A DNA stretch of 64,000 bases from Streptomyces specialis (GTDB lineage: Bacteria; Actinomycetota; Actinomycetes; Streptomycetales; Streptomycetaceae): assembly GCF_001493375.1 (NCBI RefSeq), contig NZ_LN929896.1, positions 62,001 through 126,000 of the forward strand, written 5' to 3'. Position numbers and translations under genes: made by a program. The notes beneath the pieces are model-generated. The model did not search any database, had not been told where the DNA came from, and saw only the letters and a program-made list of their open reading frames with translations. Each line of letters opens with the position of its first letter. Positions within the stretch are counted from its first letter, which is position 1. Of the stretch, positions 52,865 through 62,865 are shown one piece after another.

Positions 52865-54481
52865 TCAGGAGCTGACCCAGACCGTGGTCAGGTCGATGAA
52901 CCAGGACTGCGGCTGGACCAGCCCCCGCACCTGCGGGGAAAGCGCCCTGGGGTTGCGGTCGTTGACGACGAACAGCCAGGGGGCGTCCGCCGTCACCAGG
53001 GACAGCGCCTCCCGGTAGGACTCCCGGCGCCGCTCGGTGTCCGTGTCGGCGGAGGCGTCGGCGAGGAGTTCGTCGACGCGCTCGTTGCTGTAGTGGCCGG
53101 TCCAGAAGGGGCTGTCGCTGCCGATGAACAGCGGGAGCAGCGCCTCGGACTGGAACAGCGTCGTGGACTGCGCGATGGCGTCCGAGCCGAGCGCCACCTC
53201 GCCCTCGGCCTCGGCGCCGATCAGCGTGGACCAGTCGGTGGTGCGGATCTCGACGTCGATGCCGACGGCGGCGAGGTCGCGCTGGAGGGCCTCGGTGATG
53301 GGTACGGGCAGCAGGTTGCCCGAGCCGCCGGTGGGCACGGTGACGGACGTCTCGAAGCCGTCCGCGTAGCCCGCCTCGGCCAGCAGCTCCCGCGCCCGGT
53401 CGGGGTCGTAGGTGTACGTGTCGCCGGACTCGTCGTAGGCGAACGTGGCCCGGGGCGCGGCCTGGTAGGCCGGGTCGGCGGTGCCGTGGAGGAGCTGTTC
53501 GGCGATGGCCTCGCGGTCGATGGCGAAGTTGGCGGCGCGCCTGACCCGTTCGTCCGCCCAGGGGCCCTGGGAGGTGTCGAGGATCCAGTACCAGAGGTGG
53601 TCGTAGCTGTTGGTGACGACGCTGGCGCCCTCGGCGGTGAGGCTCTCGATGTCGTCGGGGTTCGGGTACTCGATCCAGTTGACGTCGCCCGAACGGAGCG
53701 CGGCGGTACGGGCGGCGGCGTCGGGGATGGCCCGGACGACGAGCCGGTCGAGCTTCGGCGCGCCGCCCCAGTACTCCTCGTTGGCGGCCAACTCGATCTC
53801 CTGGCCCTCGCGTTGCGACACGAAGGTGAACGGGCCGGTGCCGACGGGCTGTTGCGCGAAGTCCTCGGTGCCGGTGGCCTCGATGGCGGTGGGGCTGGCG
53901 ATCAGCACGTGGGCGAGGTCCTCGGGGAAGTGCCCGTTGGGCGACTCGGTCACCAACTCCACGTGTGTGTCGTCCAGTTTGCGGTAGTCGGCGATGCCGC
54001 CCGCGTACTCGCCGGCGGCGGCGCCGAGGGCGTCGGTGTAGTGCTCGCTGTCCTCGTCGAGGTAGCGGTCGAGGTTGAAGATGACGGCGTCCGCGTCGAA
54101 GGGGGTGCCGTCGTGGAACGTGACGCCCTCGCGCAGGGTGAACGTCCAGGTGGTGTCGTCGTCGGCGACCTCCCAGGAGGTGGCGAGCGCGCCGGTGATC
54201 TCGGGCGGGGTGTCGCCCTGGGTCAGGTCGTAGCGGGTGAGGCCCTCGTAGAGCTGGAAGCTGACCAGCCGCTTCCCCTCGAAGCCCGCGCCGCCGATGA
54301 CGGTGTCGGTGTTGGGCAGGGTGCCGGTCGCTCCGATGACCAGGGTGCCGCCGCTGCCGGAGTCGCCGGACGTCGGGCTGTCGGAGCCGCCTGAGCCGCA
54401 GCCGGTGGCGGTCAGCGCGAGCAGCACGGCGGCCGGGAGGGCGGCGAGTCTGAGTCCGTGGACGGAATGGCGGTGGGTCAT
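52865..54481 (-). CDS. ABC transporter substrate-binding lipoprotein (peptide/nickel type)
   Basis: A 538-aa family 5 extracellular binding protein. Lipoprotein signal MTHRHSVHGLRLAALPAAVL ends in the lipobox ATGC. Typical segments are YEGLTRYDLTQGDTPPEITG, WTFTLREGVTFHDGTPFDAD and VRRAANFAIDREAIAEQLL. ATG overlaps the stop of the upstream ATPase frame. The longer in-frame extension is adapter-affected sequence and was excluded. It delivers ligand to the permeases encoded upstream. Confidence 0.93.
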   Translation of the reverse strand: MTHRHSVHGLRLAALPAAVLLALTATGCGSGGSDSPTSGDSGSGGTLVIGATGTLPNTDTVIGGAGFEGKRLVSFQLYEGLTRYDLTQGDTPPEITGALATSWEVADDDTTWTFTLREGVTFHDGTPFDADAVIFNLDRYLDEDSEHYTDALGAAAGEYAGGIADYRKLDDTHVELVTESPNGHFPEDLAHVLIASPTAIEATGTEDFAQQPVGTGPFTFVSQREGQEIELAANEEYWGGAPKLDRLVVRAIPDAAARTAALRSGDVNWIEYPNPDDIESLTAEGASVVTNSYDHLWYWILDTSQGPWADERVRRAANFAIDREAIAEQLLHGTADPAYQAAPRATFAYDESGDTYTYDPDRARELLAEAGYADGFETSVTVPTGGSGNLLPVPITEALQRDLAAVGIDVEIRTTDWSTLIGAEAEGEVALGSDAIAQSTTLFQSEALLPLFIGSDSPFWTGHYSNERVDELLADASADTDTERRRESYREALSLVTADAPWLFVVNDRNPRALSPQVRGLVQPQSWFIDLTTVWVSS

Positions 54482-55322
54482 CGTGCTTGCTTCCTCACGA
54501 GGGGCTGGCTCTTTTTCACTTCTGGCGCTTCCGCCCCAGAGGGTGTGCGTGTTGTGGGTGGGTGAGGGTGGACGTCGTGGCAGCACATTGAAGGGGCCCG
54601 CGTGTACGGGTGCCGGGGAGCGGCCCAGAGCCGGCCGGTGGTGCCCTCCTCCACGACCCGGCCGCCGCGCAGCACCACCACCCGGTCCGCGAGCCGCCGC
54701 ACCACGGCCAGGTCGTGGGAGATGAACAGGTAGGCCAGGCCGGTGCGTTCGCGCAGCTCCCGCAGCAGGTCCAGGACGTGGTGCTGGGTGGCGCGGTCCA
54801 GCGCGGAGGTGGGCTCGTCGCAGACGACGAGGTCGGGGCCGGTGGCCAGGGCGCGGGCGATCGCCACCCGCTGGAGCTGCCCGCCGGACAGCTCGCGCGG
54901 GCGGTGCCCGGCGAGCGCCGGGTCCAGGCCGACGCGCCGGAACAGCTCCGCGACGGCCTCGTCGCGGTCCCGGCGCGGCGTGCCCCGGGCGCGCAGCGCG
55001 AAGGCGACGGCCTGGCCGGCCCGCAGCGCCGGGTTGAGGGAGCCGCGCGGGTGCTGCGGAACGAACTGGAGCCGCCCGCGCGTCGCGCGCCCGCCCCGGC
55101 CGGTGAGCCGGTACGGGTCCCGGCCGTCGAACCGGACGGTGCCGGAGTCGGCGGGGAGCAGGCCGAGCGCCAGCCGGGCGAGGGTGGACTTGCCCGAGCC
55201 GGACTCGCCGACCAGTCCGACGGTCTCGCCCGGCGCGACGGTCAGGGACACGTCGTCCAGCGCGGGCGGCGCGGCCTTGGTGTAGCGCTTGGTGACGCGC
55301 TCGACGGAGAGCAGCGGCTCGG

Positions 55323-55326
<4 letters not shown>
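54478..55326 (-). CDS. ABC importer ATP-binding protein (DppF-like), C-terminus corrupted
   Basis: An ATPase with Walker A GESGSGKST, signature LSGGQLQRVAIARAL, Walker B LVVCDEPTSALD and FISHDLAVVR. The normal ending HPYTRA is followed by about 38 residues (PSMCCHDVHPHPPTTRTPSG... KKSQPLVRKQAR) that do not resemble the family. This stretch overlaps adapter-like DNA at 54505-54536, so the C-terminus is probably artefactual. It pairs with the ATPase at 55323 to energise the importer. Confidence 0.88.
54505..54536. other. Possible degraded Nextera adapter (assembly artefact)
   Basis: CTGGCTCTTTTTCACTTCT (54505-54523) matches the inverse mosaic end at 15 of 19 bases, and the next 13 bases match the adapter extension at 9 of 13. 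The following GT-rich stretch (about 54537-54572) could be the flow-cell part. It coincides with the non-homologous tail of the ATPase. It is the weakest of the four adapter calls. Confidence 0.6.
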
Positions 55327-56131
<805 letters not shown>

Positions 56132-56135
<4 letters not shown>

Positions 56136-57001
56136 CGCGCGTCCTCCCCGGTGCCGACGCGGCGGCGCAGGGCCTCGCCGAGGACCGTGAACAGCACCGA
56201 GACGGCGAGGATCGTCAGCGCGGGCAGCACCGCCACCCACGGGTGCGTCAGCAGCGCGGGCCGGGACTCGTCCAGCATCGCGCCCCACTCGGCGGCGGGC
56301 GGCGCGACCCCGAGGCCGAGGAACGACAGGCCGGCGGCGTAGACGATGGCGAGCCCGATGAGCGACGAGGCGTACGCCAGGACGACGGGGGCGATGACCG
56401 GCAGGACCTGCCGTACGGCGATCGCCGTACGTCCCGCGCCGCTCACCCGGGCGGCCTCCAGGTACTCGGCGGACCGGATGCGCTGGACCTCGGTGTACGC
56501 GACCCGGGTCACCACCGGGGTCAGCACCACCGACAGCGAGAACACGGTCGCGCCCACGCCCGCCTCCAGCACGGTGGCGACCGCGATGGCCAGCAGCAGG
56601 CCGGGGAACGCGTACAGCACGTCGAGGGTGCGCAGCAGCCCCTGTTCGGTGACGCGCCCGCCGAGCCCGGCGGCGATGCCCAGCGCGCTGCCCAGCACGG
56701 CGGCGACGGCGACGGGCACTAGGCCGCCGGTCAGGGACGGCCGGGCGCCCCAGATCAGCCGGCTGAGAACGTCCCGGCCCTGGCCGTCCGTGCCCAGCGG
56801 GTGGCCGGGGCTGCCGGGGTCCAGCAGCCGGTCCCGCAGCGAGCCGGCGGCCGGGTCGTCGGGGGCGAGGAGCGGCGCGGCGAGCGCCACCAGGACCAGC
56901 AGGACGGCGAGCGCCGCCGGGATCAGCAGTCCGGCGCGTGGCAGGCGGCGGCCCGGCGCGGCGGGGACGGCGGGGGCGATCGGGATCGTGGACGCGGTCA
57001 T
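56132..57001 (-). CDS. ABC importer permease (DppC-like)
   Basis: A 289-aa permease with an N-terminal hydrophobic helix (LLIPAALAVLLVLVALAAPL), the conserved HPLGTDGQGRDVLSRLIWGA segment and the EAA loop (EYLEAARVSGAGRTAIAVRQ). Part of the binding-protein-dependent transporter with the DppB-like permease encoded 2 bp upstream. Confidence 0.94.
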
Positions 57002-57003
57002 CG

Positions 57004-57948
57004 TCAGCTCCGCACTCTCGGGTCGATCCAGGCGTGCGCGGCGTCGACGAGGATGTTGATCCCGACGAACGCGGCGGCGACCACCAGCACGCCGCCCTGC
57101 ACGAGGGGCAGGTCGCGGGCCGCGAGCGCGTCGTACAGGAGCCGGCCGACGCCCGGCCAGGCGAAGAGCGTTTCCACGAAGACCACCCCCTCCAGCAGGT
57201 AGGCGAGTTGGAGCCCGGCGATGGTGAGCAGGGCGGGCGCCGCGTTGTGCGCGCAGTGCAGCAGCACGGCCGGGCGGCTCAGTCCGCGCGCCCGGAGGCT
57301 GTCGGCGAGGTCACCGGCGAGGACCGAGCCGAGCGCGGCGCGGAACACGCGGGCCGTCAGGCCCAGCGGCACCAGCGCGGCGGCGACGGCCGGCAGGACG
57401 AGGTGCCGCAGCAGGTCGAGGGCGCCCCCGCCGCCGAACACGTCGTGGGTGCCGCCCGCGGGCAGCCAGCGCAGCTCCACCGCGAAGACGGCGATGAGCA
57501 CCAGCGCCACCGAGTACTGCGGCGCGGACACCGCGAGCGTGCTGAACGCGCCGGAGAGCCGTCCGGGCAGTCCGCGCGGCCGCAGGGCGCCGAGCGCGCC
57601 AAGCACGACGCCGCCGGTGAGGACGAGGACGAACGCCGCCCCAGTCAGGATCAGGGTCTGGCCGAGCGCGGGGAACAGGAAGTCCGTGACCGGGCGTTGA
57701 CCGGAGATGGAGACGCCGAGGTCGCCGCCGAGGGCGTGTCCGAGCCATGTGGCGTACCGCAGGGGCAACGGCCGGTCCAGGCCGAGGCGTTCGGAGAGCT
57801 GGTGGCGCGCCTCCTCCGGCGCTCCGGGTCCGAGGAAGGTGCTGACCGGGTCGCCGGGGACGAGGGCGACGGTCGCGAACACCACGAGGGTGACGCCCAG
57901 CAGGGTCGGCACCGCGAGGATCAGCCGGCGCGCCAGGAACCGTCTCAT
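57004..57948 (-). CDS. ABC importer permease (DppB-like)
   Basis: A 314-aa permease starting MRRFLARRLILAVPTLLGVT, the classic DppB N-terminus, with PGDPVSTFLGPGAPEEARHQ and a C-terminal FAWPGVGRLLYDALAARDLP. A longer upstream reading frame was rejected because it lacks family similarity before this Met. It is the first gene of the seven-gene minus-strand transport and LLM operon. Confidence 0.94.
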   Translation of the reverse strand: MRRFLARRLILAVPTLLGVTLVVFATVALVPGDPVSTFLGPGAPEEARHQLSERLGLDRPLPLRYATWLGHALGGDLGVSISGQRPVTDFLFPALGQTLILTGAAFVLVLTGGVVLGALGALRPRGLPGRLSGAFSTLAVSAPQYSVALVLIAVFAVELRWLPAGGTHDVFGGGGALDLLRHLVLPAVAAALVPLGLTARVFRAALGSVLAGDLADSLRARGLSRPAVLLHCAHNAAPALLTIAGLQLAYLLEGVVFVETLFAWPGVGRLLYDALAARDLPLVQGGVLVVAAAFVGINILVDAAHAWIDPRVRS

Positions 57949-58438
57949 CTCGCCGCCTGCCGGGGCGGCGCGCCGGACGGTCCGTCGGCGGGGCGGTGGG
58001 CGCGGGCGGTCATGGCTGGTCCTTCCGGTCGCGGGGTGCGGAAGGAAGGGTGCGGGCCGGAGCGCGGCGATAGCCAGACAGGGGTTCATGCTGTTACCCC
58101 TGCTCATAGGACCGGCGGGAGGGGGCAGCGAACTGCCCCGCACAACAACGATCGTTCATCCTTGACCCTGCAATCAGGCCCCAAGTAGGCTTGACATATG
58201 ACAAAGTGGCGGACCGACTTCACCTTGGTCGGTATCGGCGGCTCGTGGCACCGCAGGTGCTTCGACGAGCTGTGTCGCCCGCGCGCCGGGCGCTGACCCG
58301 CGGTCGTTCATCCCCGACAGCGCCCTTCCTCTTCGCCGTAACGCCGTGCCCGAGGGCACGGCCTCGCCATATCCGAGAGGAAACGCACGCGATGCCGCGC
58401 ACATGCGTCAACGCCTTCCGTGCCCGCGGAGGTTCACG
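57949..58438. promoter_or_regulatory. Divergent region between the importer operon and the LuxR regulator
   Basis: About 490 bp without a supported gene. It contains a hairpin GGGGCAG-CGAA-CTGCCCC at about 58122-58139 and a TTGACATATGACAAAG cluster near 58190-58205 that may be a rightward promoter. The leftward operon promoter must also lie here. Confidence 0.45.
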
Positions 58439-59398
58439 GTGGCCACACTGACCGAACCGGCGGCGCAGGGCTCCGGACGGTTCACCCGTCCGGCCCTCGG
58501 CCGCCGCGCGTCCCGGCCCGACGCGTCCAGACCGTCCGCGCTCCAGGCGCACGGGCCGCACCCGGCGTACCAGTCCCGCGCGTCCGACGGGACGCTCCAG
58601 GCGGAGATCGACAACCCGCTGGACATGATCGCCGGTCACCAACTCCTCGCCGAGCCCGAGGCGATGCCGGGCCGCCACCACACGGACGCGCCCGGCTGCA
58701 CCTGCGGCCACCCCATCTGTGGCTGGGCCGCCCGCCGCGCGGCCACCGCCACCCGCGTGTTCCTCATCGCGCACCGCCCGGTGGTCGGCGCCGGGCTGCG
58801 CAGCGTTCTCGCCACCGCCCCGGACATCGCCGTGGTCGGCGGCACGACCGACCCGGCGTCGGCCCACATCGCGGTGGGCCGGGTGCGGCCCGACGTGGTC
58901 CTGCTGGCGCCCGGGGCGACGCTCGCCGACGACCTGGCGGTCGTGGAGCGGCTGCGCGGCCTCCATGGCGCCCGGAGCGCACGGGTGTTGCTGCTGCGCC
59001 GGGCGCAGAGCCCGGCCGAGGCCAGCCAGGTGCTGCTGGCCGGGGCGAGCGGCTGCGTCTCGCTCGACCTCGCCGAGGACCGTCTCATCGCCGCCGTCTC
59101 GCTGGCCGCGGCGGACGGAACCGTTTTCCTGCCCGCTCCCCCGCCCACCCGGACGCGTCCGCCCGTCCCGGCGGGCCACGCGGCCGAACCACCGCCGCAG
59201 CACTGCGGGCTCACCGACCGCGAACGCGAAGTCCTCGCGCAGCTCGCGCGGGGGCTGAGCAACGCCGAGATCGGCCGCGAACTCGCCCTGGCCGAGGCGA
59301 CGGTGAAGAAGCACCTGACCCAGGCGATGCGCAAGACCGGCCAGTCGGACCGGTTGCGCGCCGCGCTCTACGCCCACCGGCACGGCCTCGCCGGCTGA
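58439..59398 (+). CDS. LuxR-family regulator with Cys-rich segment and degenerate receiver
   Basis: A 319-aa protein starting at GTG 58439, chosen for GGAGG six bases upstream. The N-terminal 80 residues are variable, followed by the Cys-containing segment GCTCGHPICGW. Then comes a receiver-like fold (RVFLIAHRPVVGAGLRSVLA; VRPDVVLLAPGATLAD) that lacks the phospho-Asp, and a C-terminal LuxR helix-turn-helix (LTDREREVLAQLARGLSNAE). It is probably a phosphorylation-independent regulator of the adjacent cluster; the CxCxHxxC-like segment could bind metal. Confidence 0.85.
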   Translation: MATLTEPAAQGSGRFTRPALGRRASRPDASRPSALQAHGPHPAYQSRASDGTLQAEIDNPLDMIAGHQLLAEPEAMPGRHHTDAPGCTCGHPICGWAARRAATATRVFLIAHRPVVGAGLRSVLATAPDIAVVGGTTDPASAHIAVGRVRPDVVLLAPGATLADDLAVVERLRGLHGARSARVLLLRRAQSPAEASQVLLAGASGCVSLDLAEDRLIAAVSLAAADGTVFLPAPPPTRTRPPVPAGHAAEPPPQHCGLTDREREVLAQLARGLSNAEIGRELALAEATVKKHLTQAMRKTGQSDRLRAALYAHRHGLAG

Positions 59399-59427
59399 GC
59401 CCCGCGCCCCGCGCCGCACGTCCCGCA

Positions 59428-59466
59428 CCGGACCCCCGGATTCCGCATGCCGGTTCGGGGGTCCGG
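59428..59466 (+). terminator. Hairpin terminator after the LuxR gene
   Basis: Arms GGACCCCCG and CGGGGGTCC with a 17-base loop, about 30 bp after the LuxR stop. Confidence 0.7.
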
Positions 59467-59618
59467 GCGTGCAACGCGGGGCGACCTTCGGAGCACCCGA
59501 GGGCGCCGTTCGTCGCCGTCACCGTCGCCCTTCGGGGCTTCTGGGCGGTCCGGCCCGCTGCCTAGCGTGAACGGCGAACGAGATCAGTGCGTCCGTAACC
59601 CCTGACAAGGAGCCCTCC

Positions 59619-60374
59619 ATGAGCGACGGGCACAGATCTTCCGATCAGCCCCTGAGCCCCGCACCGCGGACCGCGCTCCTGAGCGCGGCCGTCCGGGGCG
59701 ACGACGATTCCCCCCGCTCCCCCTACCGGTCGATGTCCGACACCGAGCGCTCGGCCCTGTGGCGCCAGCGGCTGCACGAGGCCGAGGCCGGCCTGACGCG
59801 CTACCTCGTCTCGCTGGGCGACGAGGTCCGGCTGACCGCCTGGTTCGCGCTCCAGGCCGAGATCTTCGCCGACCTGCCCGACCCCGGCGCCCCGCCGTAC
59901 GCGTGGCAGCGGATCTTCTTCCGGGGCCAGGCCCTGATGGAACGGTTCCTCGTCGACCGGTACGGCGAACAGGTCCTCGCCGACTGGGCCCGCGCCAACG
60001 CCGACGTGCACCGCGAGGTCGAGCCGGACCACGGCCGGGGCGCCGCCGACCCCATCCACCGCATCGCCCGCCAGGCCGAACTCTACGGATCGGACTACGA
60101 GTTCGACGACGACAACCCGCCCGCGGCCGACCGCGCGGCCGTCACCATCACCCACTGCGCCATCTGGGACTACCGCGAGCAGGCCCGCCGCAACGGCGTC
60201 CGCCTGACGCTCAGTTCACCGTGCACGTACTGCACGGAGGCACTGTCCGCGAACATCAGCGCCAAGGGCTTCGTGCCCACGCACCGGCTGCGCAGCGGCC
60301 CCACCGGGCACGGCTGCCGGTGGGAGGCGAGCGTCCCCGGGCAGGCGGGCGCCGACACCCCCGGGGGGAACTAG
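59619..60374 (+). CDS. Unknown cysteine-containing protein at the head of a biosynthetic cluster
   Basis: A 251-aa protein with a good ribosome site (AAGGAG) before MSDGHRSSDQPLSPAPRTAL. The N-terminal 40 residues are disordered, the middle is helical (WFALQAEIFADLPDPGAPPY; GQALMERFLVDRYG), and the C-terminus has THCAIWDY, SSPCTYCTEAL and GHGCRWE, suggesting a metal site or catalytic Cys. The layout faintly recalls the L-2-amino-thiazoline-4-carboxylate hydrolase family, but I cannot confirm it. Its stop lies directly before the asparagine synthetase start, so they are co-expressed. Confidence 0.7.
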   Translation: MSDGHRSSDQPLSPAPRTALLSAAVRGDDDSPRSPYRSMSDTERSALWRQRLHEAEAGLTRYLVSLGDEVRLTAWFALQAEIFADLPDPGAPPYAWQRIFFRGQALMERFLVDRYGEQVLADWARANADVHREVEPDHGRGAADPIHRIARQAELYGSDYEFDDDNPPAADRAAVTITHCAIWDYREQARRNGVRLTLSSPCTYCTEALSANISAKGFVPTHRLRSGPTGHGCRWEASVPGQAGADTPGGN

Positions 60375-62228
60375 ATGTGCGGCATCACCGGCTGGATCGA
60401 CTGGGACACCGACCTCCGGGCGGCCGGGCCCGCCGTGCGGGCCATGGCCGACACCCTGGCCTGCCGCGGCCCCGACGCCGGCGGCGTCTGGCTGTCCCGG
60501 CACGCCGCCCTCGGCCACCGGCGGCTGTCCGTCATCGACATCGACGGCGGGACGCAGCCCCTCACCGACACGGGAACCGGCACCGGCACCCAGGACGCGG
60601 ACGCGGGCGCGGTGCTGAGCTACAACGGCGAGCTGTACAACTACCGTGAGCTGCGGGCCGAGTTGAGCGCCCACGGCCATGTGTTCCGCACGCGTTCGGA
60701 CACCGAGGTCGTGCTGCGCGCCCATCTCCAGTGGGGAGTCGACGCGCCGAAACGGTTCAACGGCATCTTCGCCTACGCCCTGTGGGACACCCGCCGCCAC
60801 GAACTCCTCCTGGTCCGCGACCACCTGGGCATCAAGCCGCTGTACTGGCACGCCCACGGCACGGGCGTGCTGTTCGGCTCGGAGCCCAAGGCGCTGCTGG
60901 CCAACCCCCTGTTCCGCGCCGAACTCGACGCCGAGGGGATCGCGGAGCTGTTCGCCCTCCCGGCCGCGCCGACCGCCGGGCACGGCGTCTTCCGCGGACT
61001 GCGCGAGGTGCGCCCCGGCCATCTGGTGTCGGTCCGCGAGCAGGTCACCCGCGAACAGCCGTACTGGGCACTGGAGTCCCGCCCGCACACCGACAGCCCG
61101 CAGGCCACCCGGGAGACCGTGCGCGACCTCCTCGCCGACACCGTCGAACGGCAACTCCTCAGCGACGTCCCGCTGTGCGCGCTGCTGTCCGGCGGCGTCG
61201 ACTCCAGCGCGATCACCGCGCTGGCCGCCGCCGCCAGGGAACGGGCGGGCCAGGGCAAGGTGACCACCTACTCGGTCGACTTCCCCGGCTCCTCCGACCG
61301 CGCGCCCGACGCCTGGCGCACCACGCACGACGCGCCGTACGTCCGGGCCGCGGTCGAGCACATCGGCACGCTGCACACCTCGGTCGTGATCCCCGACGAC
61401 GACCTGCTGGCCGCCCGCGACGCCGTGCTGCGCGCCCGCGACCGGCCCGGCTGGGGCGAGATGGACGCCTCGCTGCACCTGCTGTTCCGCGAGGTGCGGC
61501 GCCGTTCCACCGTGGCGCTGTCCGGCGAGGCCGCCGACGAGATCTTCGGCGGCTACCCCTACTTCCACGACGACGCCGCGCTCGCCGCCGGCACCTTCCC
61601 CTGGCTGCACCACCGCGCCACCCCGGCCGCGCTGCTGCGGCCCGACGTCCGGGCCCGCGTCCGGCCCGAGGAGTACACCGCCGCCGCCTACCGCGACGCG
61701 CTCGCCGGAGTCCCGGAACTGCCCGGGGAGCGGGGCACCGATCGGCGGGTCCGCGAGGTGTTCCACCTGGCGCTGACCCGCTGGCTGCCCCCGCTCCTGG
61801 ACCGGGTGGACCGGGTGAGCATGTCCGTCGGCCTGGAGGTGCGGGTGCCGTTCTGCGACCACCGGCTGGTGGAGTACGTGTGGAACGTGCCGTGGGCGCT
61901 CAAGGCGCCCGGCGGCCGACCGAAGGGCCTGCTGCGGGACGCCGTGCGCGACCTGCTGCCGCAGCCGGTGGCCGACCGGCCCAAGAGCGGCTACCCCTCG
62001 ACCCCGGCGGTGCGGTACACCGAGGTGCTGACCGCGCGGGCGCACGAGCTGCTGTCCGACCCGCAGGCGCCGGTGTTCGAGCTGGTGGACCGGGAGGTCG
62101 TGCGCCAAGCCCTCGCCGAGGGACGGCCGCTGCCCAGCCCGCGCACCGCGCCCAACCCCGTCGGCGGCCTGGACCATCTGGTCCAGGTGGACGAATGGCT
62201 CCGGGCCTACCGGGTGAGCGTGCGGTGA
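60375..62228 (+). CDS. asnB: Glutamine-hydrolysing asparagine synthetase B-type amidotransferase
   Basis: A 617-aa full-length AsnB with Cys2 (MCGITGWID) as the glutaminase nucleophile, NGELYNYRELR, RTRSDTEVVLRAHLQWG, and the PP-loop LLSGGVDSSAITALAA in the synthetase domain. In biosynthetic clusters, such enzymes often form amides or beta-lactam-like bonds on secondary metabolites rather than asparagine. Its context with a flavin reductase and hydroxylase supports a tailoring role. It starts immediately after the previous stop and overlaps the next gene as GTGA. Confidence 0.95.
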   Translation: MCGITGWIDWDTDLRAAGPAVRAMADTLACRGPDAGGVWLSRHAALGHRRLSVIDIDGGTQPLTDTGTGTGTQDADAGAVLSYNGELYNYRELRAELSAHGHVFRTRSDTEVVLRAHLQWGVDAPKRFNGIFAYALWDTRRHELLLVRDHLGIKPLYWHAHGTGVLFGSEPKALLANPLFRAELDAEGIAELFALPAAPTAGHGVFRGLREVRPGHLVSVREQVTREQPYWALESRPHTDSPQATRETVRDLLADTVERQLLSDVPLCALLSGGVDSSAITALAAAARERAGQGKVTTYSVDFPGSSDRAPDAWRTTHDAPYVRAAVEHIGTLHTSVVIPDDDLLAARDAVLRARDRPGWGEMDASLHLLFREVRRRSTVALSGEAADEIFGGYPYFHDDAALAAGTFPWLHHRATPAALLRPDVRARVRPEEYTAAAYRDALAGVPELPGERGTDRRVREVFHLALTRWLPPLLDRVDRVSMSVGLEVRVPFCDHRLVEYVWNVPWALKAPGGRPKGLLRDAVRDLLPQPVADRPKSGYPSTPAVRYTEVLTARAHELLSDPQAPVFELVDREVVRQALAEGRPLPSPRTAPNPVGGLDHLVQVDEWLRAYRVSVR

Positions 62229-62815
62229 GCGGCGCCTTCCCCCGGGCGGCCGACGCCTACCGCCACGCCTCCCGGTCCTGGACCACCGGCGTCGCCCTGC
62301 TGACGGCCCGGCACGGCGAGGAGGTCTTCGCCAAGACGGTGTCCTCCCTGTGCCCGCTGTCCCTCGACCCGCCGCTGGTCAGCGTCGCCGTGGACCGCCG
62401 CAGCCCGATCGTCGGCGCCGTACGGGCCGGTCGCGGGTTCGCGCTCAGCGTCCTGGCCGCCGACCAGGAGCCGCTGGCGCGGCGCTTCGCCGCCCCCGGC
62501 GCCGGGCGCGCCCTGGGCTGGTTCACCCCCGCGCCGATGCGGCCGGGCATCACGGGCGCGCCCGTGCTGGAACGCTGCCTCGCCTGGTTCGAGTGCCGGC
62601 TGGACGGCGTGCTCCCGGGCGGCGACCACGCGGTGCTCGTCGGCCGCGTCGCCACCGCCGACGCCACGCCGGGCGACCCGCTGGTCTACCACGACGGCCG
62701 GTACCGGTCCCTCGGCCCCCACCCCGCCGTCCTCGCCTGCGCTCTTACACTGTACGTTTTTGGTATAGGCGACGGCGCCCCCCGAGCGCTAAGAGGCAGC
62801 GACACAGTAGTATAA
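62225..62815 (+). CDS. Flavin reductase (C-terminus corrupted by adapter)
   Basis: An HpaC-like NAD(P)H:flavin reductase with the split-barrel pattern (WTTGVALLTARHGEEVFAKT; SLCPLSLDPPLVSVAVDR; RRSPIVGAVRAGRGFALSVL). GTG overlaps the asnB stop. Family similarity ends at about HDGRYRSLGPHPAVLACAL. The remaining residues (TLYVFGIGDGAPRALRGSDT) are encoded by adapter-like DNA from about 62737, so the real stop is not in this assembly. It should supply FADH2 to the hydroxylase downstream. Confidence 0.88.
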   Translation: MSGAFPRAADAYRHASRSWTTGVALLTARHGEEVFAKTVSSLCPLSLDPPLVSVAVDRRSPIVGAVRAGRGFALSVLAADQEPLARRFAAPGAGRALGWFTPAPMRPGITGAPVLERCLAWFECRLDGVLPGGDHAVLVGRVATADATPGDPLVYHDGRYRSLGPHPAVLACALTLYVFGIGDGAPRALRGSDTVV

Positions 62816-62835
62816 GCAGCAGCGATAAGAGACAG
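62737..62835. other. Degraded Nextera adapter (assembly artefact)
   Basis: The right end ATAAGAGACAG (62825-62835) is 11 exact bases of the Tn5 mosaic end, preceded by AGCAGCAGCG resembling the Read 1 extension. The left end CTGCGCTCTTACAC resembles the inverse mosaic end. The middle GGCGACGGCGCCCCCCGAG resembles the P5 flow-cell sequence. It lies between the flavin reductase and hydroxylase genes and removes the reductase C-terminus. Confidence 0.9.
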
Positions 62836-62865
62836 CCCTCACCCGACCTCCGCAGGAGCCCGCGC

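Noticed and set aside
54478..54600. Genuine Cys/His-rich C-terminal regulatory tail of the ATPase
   Set aside because: The tail is unlike the family and overlaps adapter-like sequence; artefact is the simpler explanation, though not proven.
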